Assembly: GCA_017624795.1 (NCBI GenBank)
Contig: JAGAMJ010000097.1
Span: 1-5,468, forward strand
Direction: 5' to 3'
Origin: Clostridia bacterium
GTDB lineage: Bacteria > Bacillota > Clostridia > Oscillospirales > CAG-272
Length of the DNA stretch: 5,468 nucleotides
The notes under the pieces were generated by a model that worked only from the letters and a program-made list of their open reading frames with translations, had not been told where the DNA came from and ran no database searches. Made by a program: the position numbers and the translations under genes. How positions within the stretch are numbered: the stretch's first letter is position 1; every line of letters starts with the position of its first letter. Shown piece after piece: positions 1 through 5,468 of the stretch.

Positions 1-51
1 CTAAGTACGTTAAGCCACTTTTTTCCAAAAGGCGGGCTTGATCCTATTTCC

Positions 52-80
52 ATTGTATCACGGAAAGCGCGATATTGCAA
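52..80 (-). promoter_or_regulatory. Possible promoter for a gene beyond the left edge
   Basis: On the minus strand a -35-like TTGCAA (75-80) and a -10-like TACAAT (52-57) are separated by exactly 17 bp. They match the sigma-A consensus at 4 of 6 and 5 of 6 positions. The site lies just downstream of the rubredoxin terminator and points out of the window, as expected if the next minus-strand gene is transcribed independently. The predicted start is near position 45. The 45 bases from there to the window edge contain no start codon with a ribosome binding site, so the target gene is not visible. The match could be chance in AT-rich spacer. Apart from this I see nothing in positions 1-95. Confidence 0.4.
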
Positions 81-95
81 GCATTTTAAGTAAAC

Positions 96-119
96 GGGCG
101 GTCGATTTTTCGACCGCCC
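96..119 (-). terminator. Rho-independent terminator after rubredoxin
   Basis: Positions 96-105 and 110-119 form a perfect 10-bp, GC-rich stem with a 4-base loop. The hairpin starts 13 bp past the rubredoxin stop codon. On the minus strand it is followed by a broken T-rich stretch (GTTTACTTAAAA), so the U-tract is imperfect. On the plus strand no T-run follows. It most likely ends the flavodiiron-rubredoxin operon. Confidence 0.75.
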
Positions 120-132
120 TCTGTCACAATTA

Positions 133-291
133 TTACTCCGCCGTGAATTGGTCCTTGCCGACACCGCAAACAGGGCAGACGAAATCGTCCGGCAGATCCC
201 CGAATTTGGTACCGGGGGCAATTCCCTCATCGGGCACACCCGCCGCCTCGTCATAGGTCCAACCGCACACGTCGCAAACGTATTTACTCAT
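133..291 (-). CDS. Rubredoxin
   Basis: A complete 52-residue rubredoxin, the small cytoplasmic iron-sulfur-type protein that carries single electrons on one iron bound by four cysteines. The ligands are visible as two CxxC knuckles: C6-x2-C9 followed by GW, and C39-P-V-C42 followed by G. Between them are the conserved YD near residue 13, the DEGIAPGT segment and the FGDLPDDFVCP segment. Length and spacing match ordinary rubredoxins of about 52-55 residues. The start is fixed by a strong AAGGAG site 7 bases upstream. The gene lies 45 bp downstream of the flavodiiron gene with no terminator between, so the two are almost certainly co-transcribed. Family knowledge makes rubredoxin the usual electron donor to flavodiiron proteins, reduced in turn by an NAD(P)H:rubredoxin oxidoreductase that is not in this window. 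Nothing is truncated or missing. Confidence 0.96.
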   Translation of the reverse strand: MSKYVCDVCGWTYDEAAGVPDEGIAPGTKFGDLPDDFVCPVCGVGKDQFTAE

Positions 292-292
292 A

Positions 293-320
293 GCAATACT
301 CCTTTTTTGAAAGAGTATGC
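293..320 (-). promoter_or_regulatory. Rubredoxin RBS inside a possible hairpin
   Basis: The rubredoxin Shine-Dalgarno (AAAGGAG on the minus strand, 299-305) overlaps an inverted repeat. Positions 296-301 pair perfectly with 313-318. Two more outer pairs (293-294 with 319-320) form if base 295 bulges out. The loop is 11 bases. The stem covers only the GAG end of the site, so its effect may be mild. Ribosomes finishing the upstream flavodiiron gene stop at 337, close enough to open the stem, which would couple translation of the two proteins. The pairing is seen directly; the regulatory role is inference. Confidence 0.45.
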
Positions 321-336
321 CCCACTTTTTGCACGT

Positions 337-1500
337 TTATTTGTATTCCTTGCAAAGCTCACTTGCAAGCGCCGTGAGCTGCGCCTCGCTTTCGCTGTTC
401 AAGGCGGACACGATCCTGACCGTTGCCTCGGCAAAGGTCAGATCCTTACTCTTTTCCAGCAATCCCTTCATCGCCTTGGTCGCCATAGGCGCCCAGCTGC
501 CGTTTTCGATGAAAGCGACAGTACGGTTCTGGAAATTGCGCTCGGTGAGGTGGTGAATGAACTCACGCATAAACGGGAAGATCTCACCGTTGTAGGTCGT
601 TGTCGCCAGCACCAGCTTGCCGTAGCGGAAGGCATCCTCGACCGCCTCTGCCATATCGCAGCGGGCAAGATCGTTGACCGTGACCTTGGGGCAGCCGTTT
701 TCGCGCAGAAGGTCTGCAAGGCGCATCACCGCCTTTTTGGTGTTGCCGTAGACCGAGGTATAAGCGATCACAATGCCCTCGCTTTCCACACCGTAGCTCG
801 ACCAGATATTGTAGAGGTTCAGGTAGTAACCGAGATTTTCGGTCAAAACGGGGCCGTGCAAGGGACAAATGATCTGAATGTCAAGCGAAGCCGCCTTTTT
901 TAGCAATGCCTGCACCTGTGCGCCGTACTTGCCGACGATACCGATATAGTAGCGACGTGCCTCGCACGCCCAATCCTCATCGGCGTCAAGCGCGCCGAAC
1001 TTGCCGAAGCCGTCTGCTGAAAACAGCACCTTATCGGTACTGTCATAGGTCACGATGACCTCTGGCCAGTGGACCATGGGGGCGGTCACGAAGATCAGCT
1101 CGTGCTTGCCGAGCGACAGAGTCGTGCCCTCTCCCACCACGATCTGGCGATCGGGGAAATCGGTGCCGAAGAAGTTCTTCATCATCACGAACGCCTTGGC
1201 GGACGACACGATCCTTGCACTCGGATATGCCTTCGCAAAGGTCGTGATATTTGCCGAATGGTCGGGCTCCATGTGCTGCACGACCAGATAATCGGGCGTT
1301 CTGCCACCCAGTGCGTTTTCAATATTTTTTAGCCATTCCTCGCCAAAACGGGCGTCAACGGTATCCATGATCGCGATCTTTTCGTCAATGATGGCATAGG
1401 AATTGTACGCCATGCCGTTCGGGACGTCATATTGCCCCTCGAACAGGTCGACCTCGTGATCATTCACGCCGATATATTTGATATCCTGTGTAATATTCAT
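337..1500 (-). CDS. fprA: A-type flavodiiron protein (O2/NO reductase)
   Basis: A 387-residue cytoplasmic flavodiiron protein, which reduces O2 to water and/or NO to N2O to protect anaerobes, using electrons passed from rubredoxin to FMN and then to a di-iron site. Residues 1 to about 240 form the metallo-beta-lactamase-like domain. Its iron-ligand pattern is visible: H76-x-E78-x-D80-H81, H144, D163 (in SADGFG) and H215 (in CPLHGP). Residues from about 242 form a flavodoxin domain with the FMN-phosphate loop TSVYGNT (248-254), then TTYNGEIFPF (301-310) and NGSWAP (333-338). There is no C-terminal rubredoxin or oxidoreductase fusion, which makes it the simple class A type. The spacing from D163 to H215 is 51 residues, shorter than the 60 I recall for characterised members. 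The start is supported by AGGGG six bases upstream and an extended -10 promoter. Rubredoxin follows in the same operon. Which gas is preferred cannot be read from the sequence. Confidence 0.95.
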   Translation of the reverse strand: MNITQDIKYIGVNDHEVDLFEGQYDVPNGMAYNSYAIIDEKIAIMDTVDARFGEEWLKNIENALGGRTPDYLVVQHMEPDHSANITTFAKAYPSARIVSSAKAFVMMKNFFGTDFPDRQIVVGEGTTLSLGKHELIFVTAPMVHWPEVIVTYDSTDKVLFSADGFGKFGALDADEDWACEARRYYIGIVGKYGAQVQALLKKAASLDIQIICPLHGPVLTENLGYYLNLYNIWSSYGVESEGIVIAYTSVYGNTKKAVMRLADLLRENGCPKVTVNDLARCDMAEAVEDAFRYGKLVLATTTYNGEIFPFMREFIHHLTERNFQNRTVAFIENGSWAPMATKAMKGLLEKSKDLTFAEATVRIVSALNSESEAQLTALASELCKEYK

Positions 1501-1530
1501 CTTTTTCCCCTCATCGTTTCTTTTGATGAC

Positions 1531-1539
1531 ATTATAACA
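1531..1539 (-). promoter_or_regulatory. Extended -10 promoter of the flavodiiron-rubredoxin operon
   Basis: The minus strand reads TGTTATAAT here: a perfect TATAAT -10 (1531-1536) preceded by TG with one base between, the extended -10 arrangement. No good -35 lies at 16-18 bp; the region there is T-rich. This fits, because extended -10 promoters depend less on a -35. Transcription would start near 1524, giving a leader of about 24 bases that carries AGGGG (1507-1511) before the start codon at 1500. It separates this operon from the upstream GH2 gene. Confidence 0.75.
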
Positions 1540-1614
1540 TAAATGCGCGGAAAAAGAAAGCCCCTTTTTTCAAAAGGTCCGATTTTCAAATTTCTCTATT
1601 TTTTGCAGTTGGGT

Positions 1615-1654
1615 AACGCAAACAGCAGGGCTTGCGCCCTGCTGTTTTTGCGTT
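1615..1654 (-). terminator. Long terminator hairpin at the end of the GH2 gene
   Basis: Positions 1621-1631 pair with 1636-1646 as a perfect 11-bp stem. On the minus strand its loop is GCAA, a stable GNRA tetraloop closed by C-G. Beyond a 2-base bulge (1647-1648) another 6 bp pair (1615-1620 with 1649-1654), for 17 bp in all. The outer stem takes in the last two bases of the GH2 stop codon. The minus-strand U-tract is weak (TTTGCGTT). On the plus strand the core stem is followed by a better T-rich stretch, so the element may act in both directions, though no plus-strand gene is seen. Confidence 0.65.
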
Positions 1655-3899
1655 ATTTCTTTTTGGGTGCGCGAATGCGGTTCAGCTTTCTGTTCAGCTT
1701 CAACAACTCCTCTTTGGTGAACTCTGCGTTCATCATGCCGCCCGCCATGGTCAGAAGGCGCAGCACGGTAAAGCCGTTCATCATCGCCATCATTTCGGGG
1801 GTAAACTCAAAGCCCGCGACCTTCTTTTGCTCGCCCTTTTTCTTACCGCCCAGCATTTTTCTCATCAAGCTAATAAAGATCAGCTTGCCGCGCAAAGTGC
1901 CGATGACCTCGCCCATCTTGGAGTTGAGCGACAGGCGTCCCCCGATCTCTTTGATATCGAACCAATTCAGGATCGCGCCCTTTTCCACCAGCACGTAGTC
2001 GGGGTTCATCTCGTCCACCTTGCGAATAACGCTCTCGTCGGTCAGCTCACCCGCCTTGGCGACGATCCGACTCTCGCCCGCATTCTTCACCTCGAAATAG
2101 AAGAAATGGTCGTCAGCGCTCTTTTTGCCAACGCTCTCGCCGTTGACAAACAGCTCAACCTCGGGCTGGTTGGAATAAACGGTCACCTTGGTGACGTCCT
2201 CGACACGGTCGACATAACGCTTGCCGCACAGATGCACGAAGGGATCGTCCGAAAGCCATGCCTTGTAAGCATAGAAGGCATCCTTTTTGTACTTTCTGTC
2301 CATCGTAACAAGGCCCTTGTGGTTCTGCCCGTTCTCGCCGCCCTCGGCACGCGCGTCCGCGCCAAAGTCGAACATATTCCAAACGTGTGTTGCCCACATA
2401 TACTTGCGGGTAAAGAGCTGCTTGATCAGCTCCTCGTGATAATACGCCTGATATTCCTCGGTATAATCGCCCTGACGGGGATCGGAGGTGTGCCAATTCA
2501 GCGCCTCGCAGCCGTATTCCGAGCAGCCAATGGGAATGTTCGGGTGGGTTGCGTGGAACTTGTCAAACCAAGGGCCGTTCATCGCGGTTTCGCCGCCGTA
2601 CCAACCAAAATAATGATTATAGGACACCACGTCCGGGATCTGCAAATACGGATCGTCCATCTTACACATCGATACCGCCGCGACCGTTGTCAGGCGCGTT
2701 TTATCCATTTGATGACAAAGATCGTTCAGAATTCTGTGATTTTCAAGCAGATCCTCGTCAGAGCCGCCGATCGAGATCTCGTTGGAAAGCCCCCACACCA
2801 CGATCGACGGGTGATTATAGTTCTGCGCGATCAGCTCCTTCATCTGGCTGACGGTGTTCTCGCGGCCGGTGGACATATGCTTGGAGATATAGGGGATCTC
2901 TGCCCAGATCACAAGACCGCGCTCGTCACACAGATCATAGAAGAACTGATCGTGCTGATAGTGCGCCAGACGAATGGTGGTGGCACCCACCTCGCAGATC
3001 AGGTCCATATCCTCGGTGTGATGCGAGGGGGAAAGCGCGTTGCCGATGCCAAGGCGGTCCTGATGACGCGAAACGCCGCGCAGGGGATATTCCTCGCCGT
3101 TGAGGATAAAGCCGCGGTCGGGATCGATCTGATAGCTGCGGCAGCCGAAGCGCGAGCAGACGTTGTCCAGAACGGTATCGCCCTGTACGATCTCCGCCTC
3201 GCAGCAATAGAGGTAAGGATCCTTGCGGCCGTGCCAGAGATGCACGTCCTTGATCTCAAAGACGACCTTTTTCTCGGTGGAAACGATCTTTTGCAGCTCG
3301 TTTTCGTCCTTGTCGTAAAGGGTGTAGGCGATCTGCTGCCCTTCCCCAAGGTCGGTGGTATAGACCTCGACCTCGACCGTTGCGTCCTTGCCGTCGACCA
3401 CGGGGGTGATCTTGATACCGGGCGCGCCGTAGTAGTCCAGGTCAAAGTGGGTGTTTGATACAACGATCAAATTGACGTTGCGGTAAAGTCCGCCGTAGAA
3501 GGTAAAGTCGGCCATTTGAGGATAAACCTCCTCATTGGGGGCGTTGTCCACGGTGATGGCCAGCTCGGAAACGTCGGTCAGCGCATCGGTCAGATCCACA
3601 CGCCAGGTGGAATAGCCGCCGTCGTGGTGTGCAAGCTTTTGACCGTTGACGTAAACGTCTGCCGAAGAGTTTGCGCCGCGGATTTCCAGATAATAGCGCT
3701 CGCCCTCGGGCAGCTCCGCCTTTTTCAGGGCCTTCTTATAAAGGCAGGTACCGCGGAAATAGTCGTTGCCACCGTCCTGTCCGTCCGTGGCGTTCCACGT
3801 GTGGGGCAGATCCACGGCGACAGCACCCTCGGTTGCAGCCACGTCGGTGCAATTCTTGATGAACTGCCAATCCTTGTTCAAATTGTAGATCGTTCTCAT
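1653..3899 (-). CDS. GH2 beta-glycosidase (beta-galactosidase-like)
   Basis: A 748-residue family 2 glycoside hydrolase, a retaining beta-glycosidase. Order of parts: sugar-binding jelly-roll domain (about 1-150, with the YFRG and YGGLYR motifs), immunoglobulin-like domain (about 160-260), catalytic TIM barrel (about 262-555), a second Ig-like domain (about 560-630), and an odd tail (about 640-748). Catalytic residues by motif are the acid/base E374 in WGLSNE and the nucleophile E461 in CSEYG. RGVSRHQD (274-281), R310/H313 and WNMFDFG (507-513) are also typical. There is no signal peptide, so it acts in the cytoplasm, consistent with the GPH symporter encoded 68 bp upstream. The start is supported by GGAGG about 10 bases upstream and by the usual GH2 N-terminus (YNLNKDW). 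Substrate is unsettled: the overall look is beta-galactosidase, but N526-x-K528 resembles the NxK motif of beta-glucuronidases. The tail is rich in Met and Lys and is not part of the standard fold. Confidence 0.93.
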   Translation of the reverse strand: MRTIYNLNKDWQFIKNCTDVAATEGAVAVDLPHTWNATDGQDGGNDYFRGTCLYKKALKKAELPEGERYYLEIRGANSSADVYVNGQKLAHHDGGYSTWRVDLTDALTDVSELAITVDNAPNEEVYPQMADFTFYGGLYRNVNLIVVSNTHFDLDYYGAPGIKITPVVDGKDATVEVEVYTTDLGEGQQIAYTLYDKDENELQKIVSTEKKVVFEIKDVHLWHGRKDPYLYCCEAEIVQGDTVLDNVCSRFGCRSYQIDPDRGFILNGEEYPLRGVSRHQDRLGIGNALSPSHHTEDMDLICEVGATTIRLAHYQHDQFFYDLCDERGLVIWAEIPYISKHMSTGRENTVSQMKELIAQNYNHPSIVVWGLSNEISIGGSDEDLLENHRILNDLCHQMDKTRLTTVAAVSMCKMDDPYLQIPDVVSYNHYFGWYGGETAMNGPWFDKFHATHPNIPIGCSEYGCEALNWHTSDPRQGDYTEEYQAYYHEELIKQLFTRKYMWATHVWNMFDFGADARAEGGENGQNHKGLVTMDRKYKKDAFYAYKAWLSDDPFVHLCGKRYVDRVEDVTKVTVYSNQPEVELFVNGESVGKKSADDHFFYFEVKNAGESRIVAKAGELTDESVIRKVDEMNPDYVLVEKGAILNWFDIKEIGGRLSLNSKMGEVIGTLRGKLIFISLMRKMLGGKKKGEQKKVAGFEFTPEMMAMMNGFTVLRLLTMAGGMMNAEFTKEELLKLNRKLNRIRAPKKK

Positions 3900-3909
3900 A
3901 AATAGGTAT

Positions 3910-3914
3910 CCTCC
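3910..3914 (-). promoter_or_regulatory. Ribosome binding site of the GH2 gene
   Basis: The minus strand reads GGAGG, a full Shine-Dalgarno core, 10 bases before the ATG at 3899. The spacing is slightly long but workable. It supports this ATG over the next in-frame one, and the GH2 family N-terminus begins right after it. Confidence 0.7.
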
Positions 3915-3927
3915 ATTATTTCAAAAT

Positions 3928-3954
3928 GCGGTGCCCGAGCAAGTCGGACACCGC
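3928..3954 (-). other. Intercistronic hairpin between transporter and GH2 genes
   Basis: In the 68-bp gap, 3928-3933 pairs with 3949-3954 (6 bp). After a single C-A mismatch, 3935-3938 pairs with 3944-3947 (4 bp) around a 5-base loop. On the minus strand it begins 13 bases past the transporter stop and is followed only by ATTTTGAAAT, a poor U-tract. It could be a leaky terminator or an mRNA-processing/stability stem that sets different levels for the two proteins. The pairing is seen; the role is inference. Confidence 0.5.
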
Positions 3955-3967
3955 GAGTCGTCAAAAA

Positions 3968-5458
3968 TTACGCTTCCTTGGAAGTATCCGCCACAGCTCC
4001 TTTACGGGCAGCAAGCTCTTCGGTCATCTGTGCCATGGTCTTCTTATCCAGGTTGTAAACAACGGCAAGACCGACCAGCATCAAAACCGCGCTGAACAGG
4101 TAAAGCCCCGAAACCAGCCAGCACATATTCGTTGCCGTTTGCAACGTCTGACCGCCGGTTCCGTTTGCAGAAACGTAGCCAAGAGCGCCCATAAGCAGCA
4201 GCACAACAGAGGGGCCGACGCCCTGTGCCAGCTTACGGAAGAAGGAGTGCAGAGAGTAAACAGTGCCCTCCTCGCGTCTGCCTGTCTTCCACTCATTGTA
4301 GTCAATGGCGTCAGCCATCAGCGCCCAGGACACACAGGTGTAAACGCCAAGACCAATGCCGAAGATGCACAGCGCCAGCACGTACATACCAAGAGCTGCG
4401 GTCTTGTTGGAGATCAAGGGGAAGATGAACATCAGAAGTCCGCCAACGACCGATGCCATCGCACCGACCACGGCTGCCTCCTTCTTACCCCACTTATTAA
4501 CGATCTTCTTAATGAAGGGCATGAATAAGAACATAGGAAGGAATCCGATCATGGAAACCAGGCCCGACATCGATGCCTTGCCAAAATAGGTGGCAAACAT
4601 GATGGTGGTGGCGATGGTCGCCGAGTTCATGCCAAGGAACATTGCCATAGCGGCAAGCGTCGCGCCCACTGCGGGGCGGTTCTTCATAAAGCTGCCGAAC
4701 GCCTGGAAGACGTTGAACTTTTGCGTTTCGTTGGTCTTAACGGCGTTTTCGTCGACACGAATGGTGATCTTTTTGATCATAAACAGGAAGCAAAGGAAGC
4801 CAAGCACGCCCATGATGAGCGCCGCGAAGAAGACGCGATTGCCAAGCAGGGTTTCGACCTGCTCGCCCGCAGAATTCAACACGGGATTGCCGTCTGCGTC
4901 GACCTCTTTGCGCCAGATCAGCATAGGAAGAATGACCATAGGCAGCATATTGCCGATCATCGAGCCGACAGAGCGCCATGTGGAAAGCTGGGCACGCTCG
5001 CCTGCGTCCTCGGTCACGAGGGAAAGCATCGAGCCGTAAGGAACGTTTGCAACGGTGTAGCAGGCGTCCCAGATCACGTAGCCCAGAATGAAGAGCACGG
5101 CTTTGAGCCATACGTCAGCTTTGGGTGCGGGGATAAAGACCAGCGCGCCCGCCACCAGAAGGCCGCAAGCACCAACGAAGATATAGGTCTTGAACTTGCC
5201 CATCTTGTAATTTCTGCGGTCAGCGTCGATCATCGAGCCGATCAACGGATCGTTGATGGCGTCCCAGATCTGCACCACCAGCAAAAGGGCGGATAAAAGA
5301 CCCGTTTCCAGCATCATAAATACGAGCCAGAAGGTCTGAACGGTACCTTTGAGCGAAAAGCTCATGTTGCAGCCGAGATCGCCGGCTGCGTACGCAAGCT
5401 TGTCGGTCATGCCGAATTTCGGCTTGCCGCTTGCGTCAAGTTGTCTTTCTTTTTTCAT
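3968..5458 (-). CDS. GPH-family cation:sugar symporter (MFS, MelB-like)
   Basis: A 496-residue inner-membrane symporter of the glycoside-pentoside-hexuronide family, which imports a sugar or glycoside with Na+ or H+. About twelve hydrophobic segments are visible, six before and six after a cytoplasmic loop near residues 229-258. Family marks: WDAINDP (65-71), whose D66 and D70 match by motif D55 and D59 of E. coli MelB; the GKFK loop (87-90); YTVANVPYGSM (134-144); and DAIDYNEWKTGRREEG (383-398) in the second half. N138 stands where I recall MelB having D124, which suggests a substrate or cation use different from melibiose/Na+, though related transporters also carry Asn there. A hydrophilic loop of about 25 residues (183-207) lies between helices 5 and 6. 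GGAGAG sits just upstream of the ATG and supports the start. As first gene of the unit it should supply the substrate for the GH2 enzyme. The promoter is outside the window. Confidence 0.93.
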   Translation of the reverse strand: MKKERQLDASGKPKFGMTDKLAYAAGDLGCNMSFSLKGTVQTFWLVFMMLETGLLSALLLVVQIWDAINDPLIGSMIDADRRNYKMGKFKTYIFVGACGLLVAGALVFIPAPKADVWLKAVLFILGYVIWDACYTVANVPYGSMLSLVTEDAGERAQLSTWRSVGSMIGNMLPMVILPMLIWRKEVDADGNPVLNSAGEQVETLLGNRVFFAALIMGVLGFLCFLFMIKKITIRVDENAVKTNETQKFNVFQAFGSFMKNRPAVGATLAAMAMFLGMNSATIATTIMFATYFGKASMSGLVSMIGFLPMFLFMPFIKKIVNKWGKKEAAVVGAMASVVGGLLMFIFPLISNKTAALGMYVLALCIFGIGLGVYTCVSWALMADAIDYNEWKTGRREEGTVYSLHSFFRKLAQGVGPSVVLLLMGALGYVSANGTGGQTLQTATNMCWLVSGLYLFSAVLMLVGLAVVYNLDKKTMAQMTEELAARKGAVADTSKEA

Positions 5459-5468
5459 GGTTCTCTCC

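Noticed and set aside
16..32. A sequence like CTTTTTTCCAAAAGG, similar to one at 1564-1577, as a dispersed repeat
   Set aside because: The shared part is a short, low-complexity A/T run and the two copies sit in different positions relative to their promoters; chance is sufficient.
1..93. Plus-strand open stretch from the left edge to a TAA at 91-93, as the tail of a gene
   Set aside because: The peptide has no recognisable features, and the stretch contains a promoter-like minus-strand element and AT-rich spacer.
148..903. A 251-codon plus-strand open frame across the rubredoxin and flavodiiron genes
   Set aside because: It is codon-aligned antisense to the flavodiiron gene and crosses a clear gene boundary; it is explained by the same lack of TTA, CTA and TCA codons.
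1551..1577. A short CCTTTT/AAAAGG hairpin followed by a T-rich run on the minus strand, as a second GH2 terminator
   Set aside because: The stem is only 6 bp, mostly A-T, with a 3-base loop; the longer hairpin at 1615-1654 explains termination better. The T-rich run is also the spacer upstream of the extended -10.
1632..3458. A 608-codon open frame on the plus strand, antisense to the GH2 gene
   Set aside because: It is exactly codon-aligned with the GH2 gene. In that register antisense stops arise only where the sense gene uses TTA, CTA or TCA, which this genome largely avoids. The product resembles no protein I know, has no clear ribosome site, and the GH2 frame has intact catalytic motifs.
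3926..5296. Plus-strand open frames (3926-4528 and 4721-5296) antisense to the transporter
   Set aside because: Both are in the codon-aligned antisense register of a well-supported transporter gene, with His- and Gln-rich products typical of shadow frames.

Overview
The window looks like part of a chromosome from an anaerobic Bacillota bacterium, most likely a gut-type clostridium (Oscillospirales/Ruminococcaceae-like). This is an inference. It rests on the oxygen-detoxifying flavodiiron protein plus rubredoxin pair, the strong Gram-positive Shine-Dalgarno sites, the moderately GC-rich codon use with few TTA, CTA or TCA codons, and a GH2/GPH-transporter pair of the kind common in gut Firmicutes. 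All four genes lie on the minus strand, so transcription runs from right to left.

Right part (about 1653-5468): a two-gene glycoside-utilisation unit. A GPH-family cation:sugar symporter (3968-5458) comes first. After 68 bp, which hold a hairpin, comes a cytoplasmic family 2 glycoside hydrolase (1653-3899). The transporter would import an intact glycoside and the hydrolase would cleave it inside the cell. Both GH2 catalytic glutamates are present. Galactoside and glucuronide both remain possible substrates. The hydrolase ends in an unusual Met- and Lys-rich tail. A long hairpin that begins within its stop codon probably ends this unit.

Left part (about 96-1540): a separate oxygen-defence operon with its own extended -10 promoter. 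It encodes an A-type flavodiiron protein (337-1500), which reduces O2 and/or NO, and then a 52-residue rubredoxin (133-291), its likely electron donor. A perfect 10-bp stem-loop terminator follows at 96-119. Positions 1-95 hold no gene I can support, only a possible minus-strand promoter for a gene beyond the left edge.

There is no RNA gene, mobile element, CRISPR array or phage signal. I see no clearly new system. The points most worth a second look are the GH2 C-terminal tail, the GH2 substrate question, a hairpin covering the rubredoxin ribosome binding site, a possible operator over the flavodiiron promoter, and a shortened spacing in the flavodiiron iron-ligand pattern.
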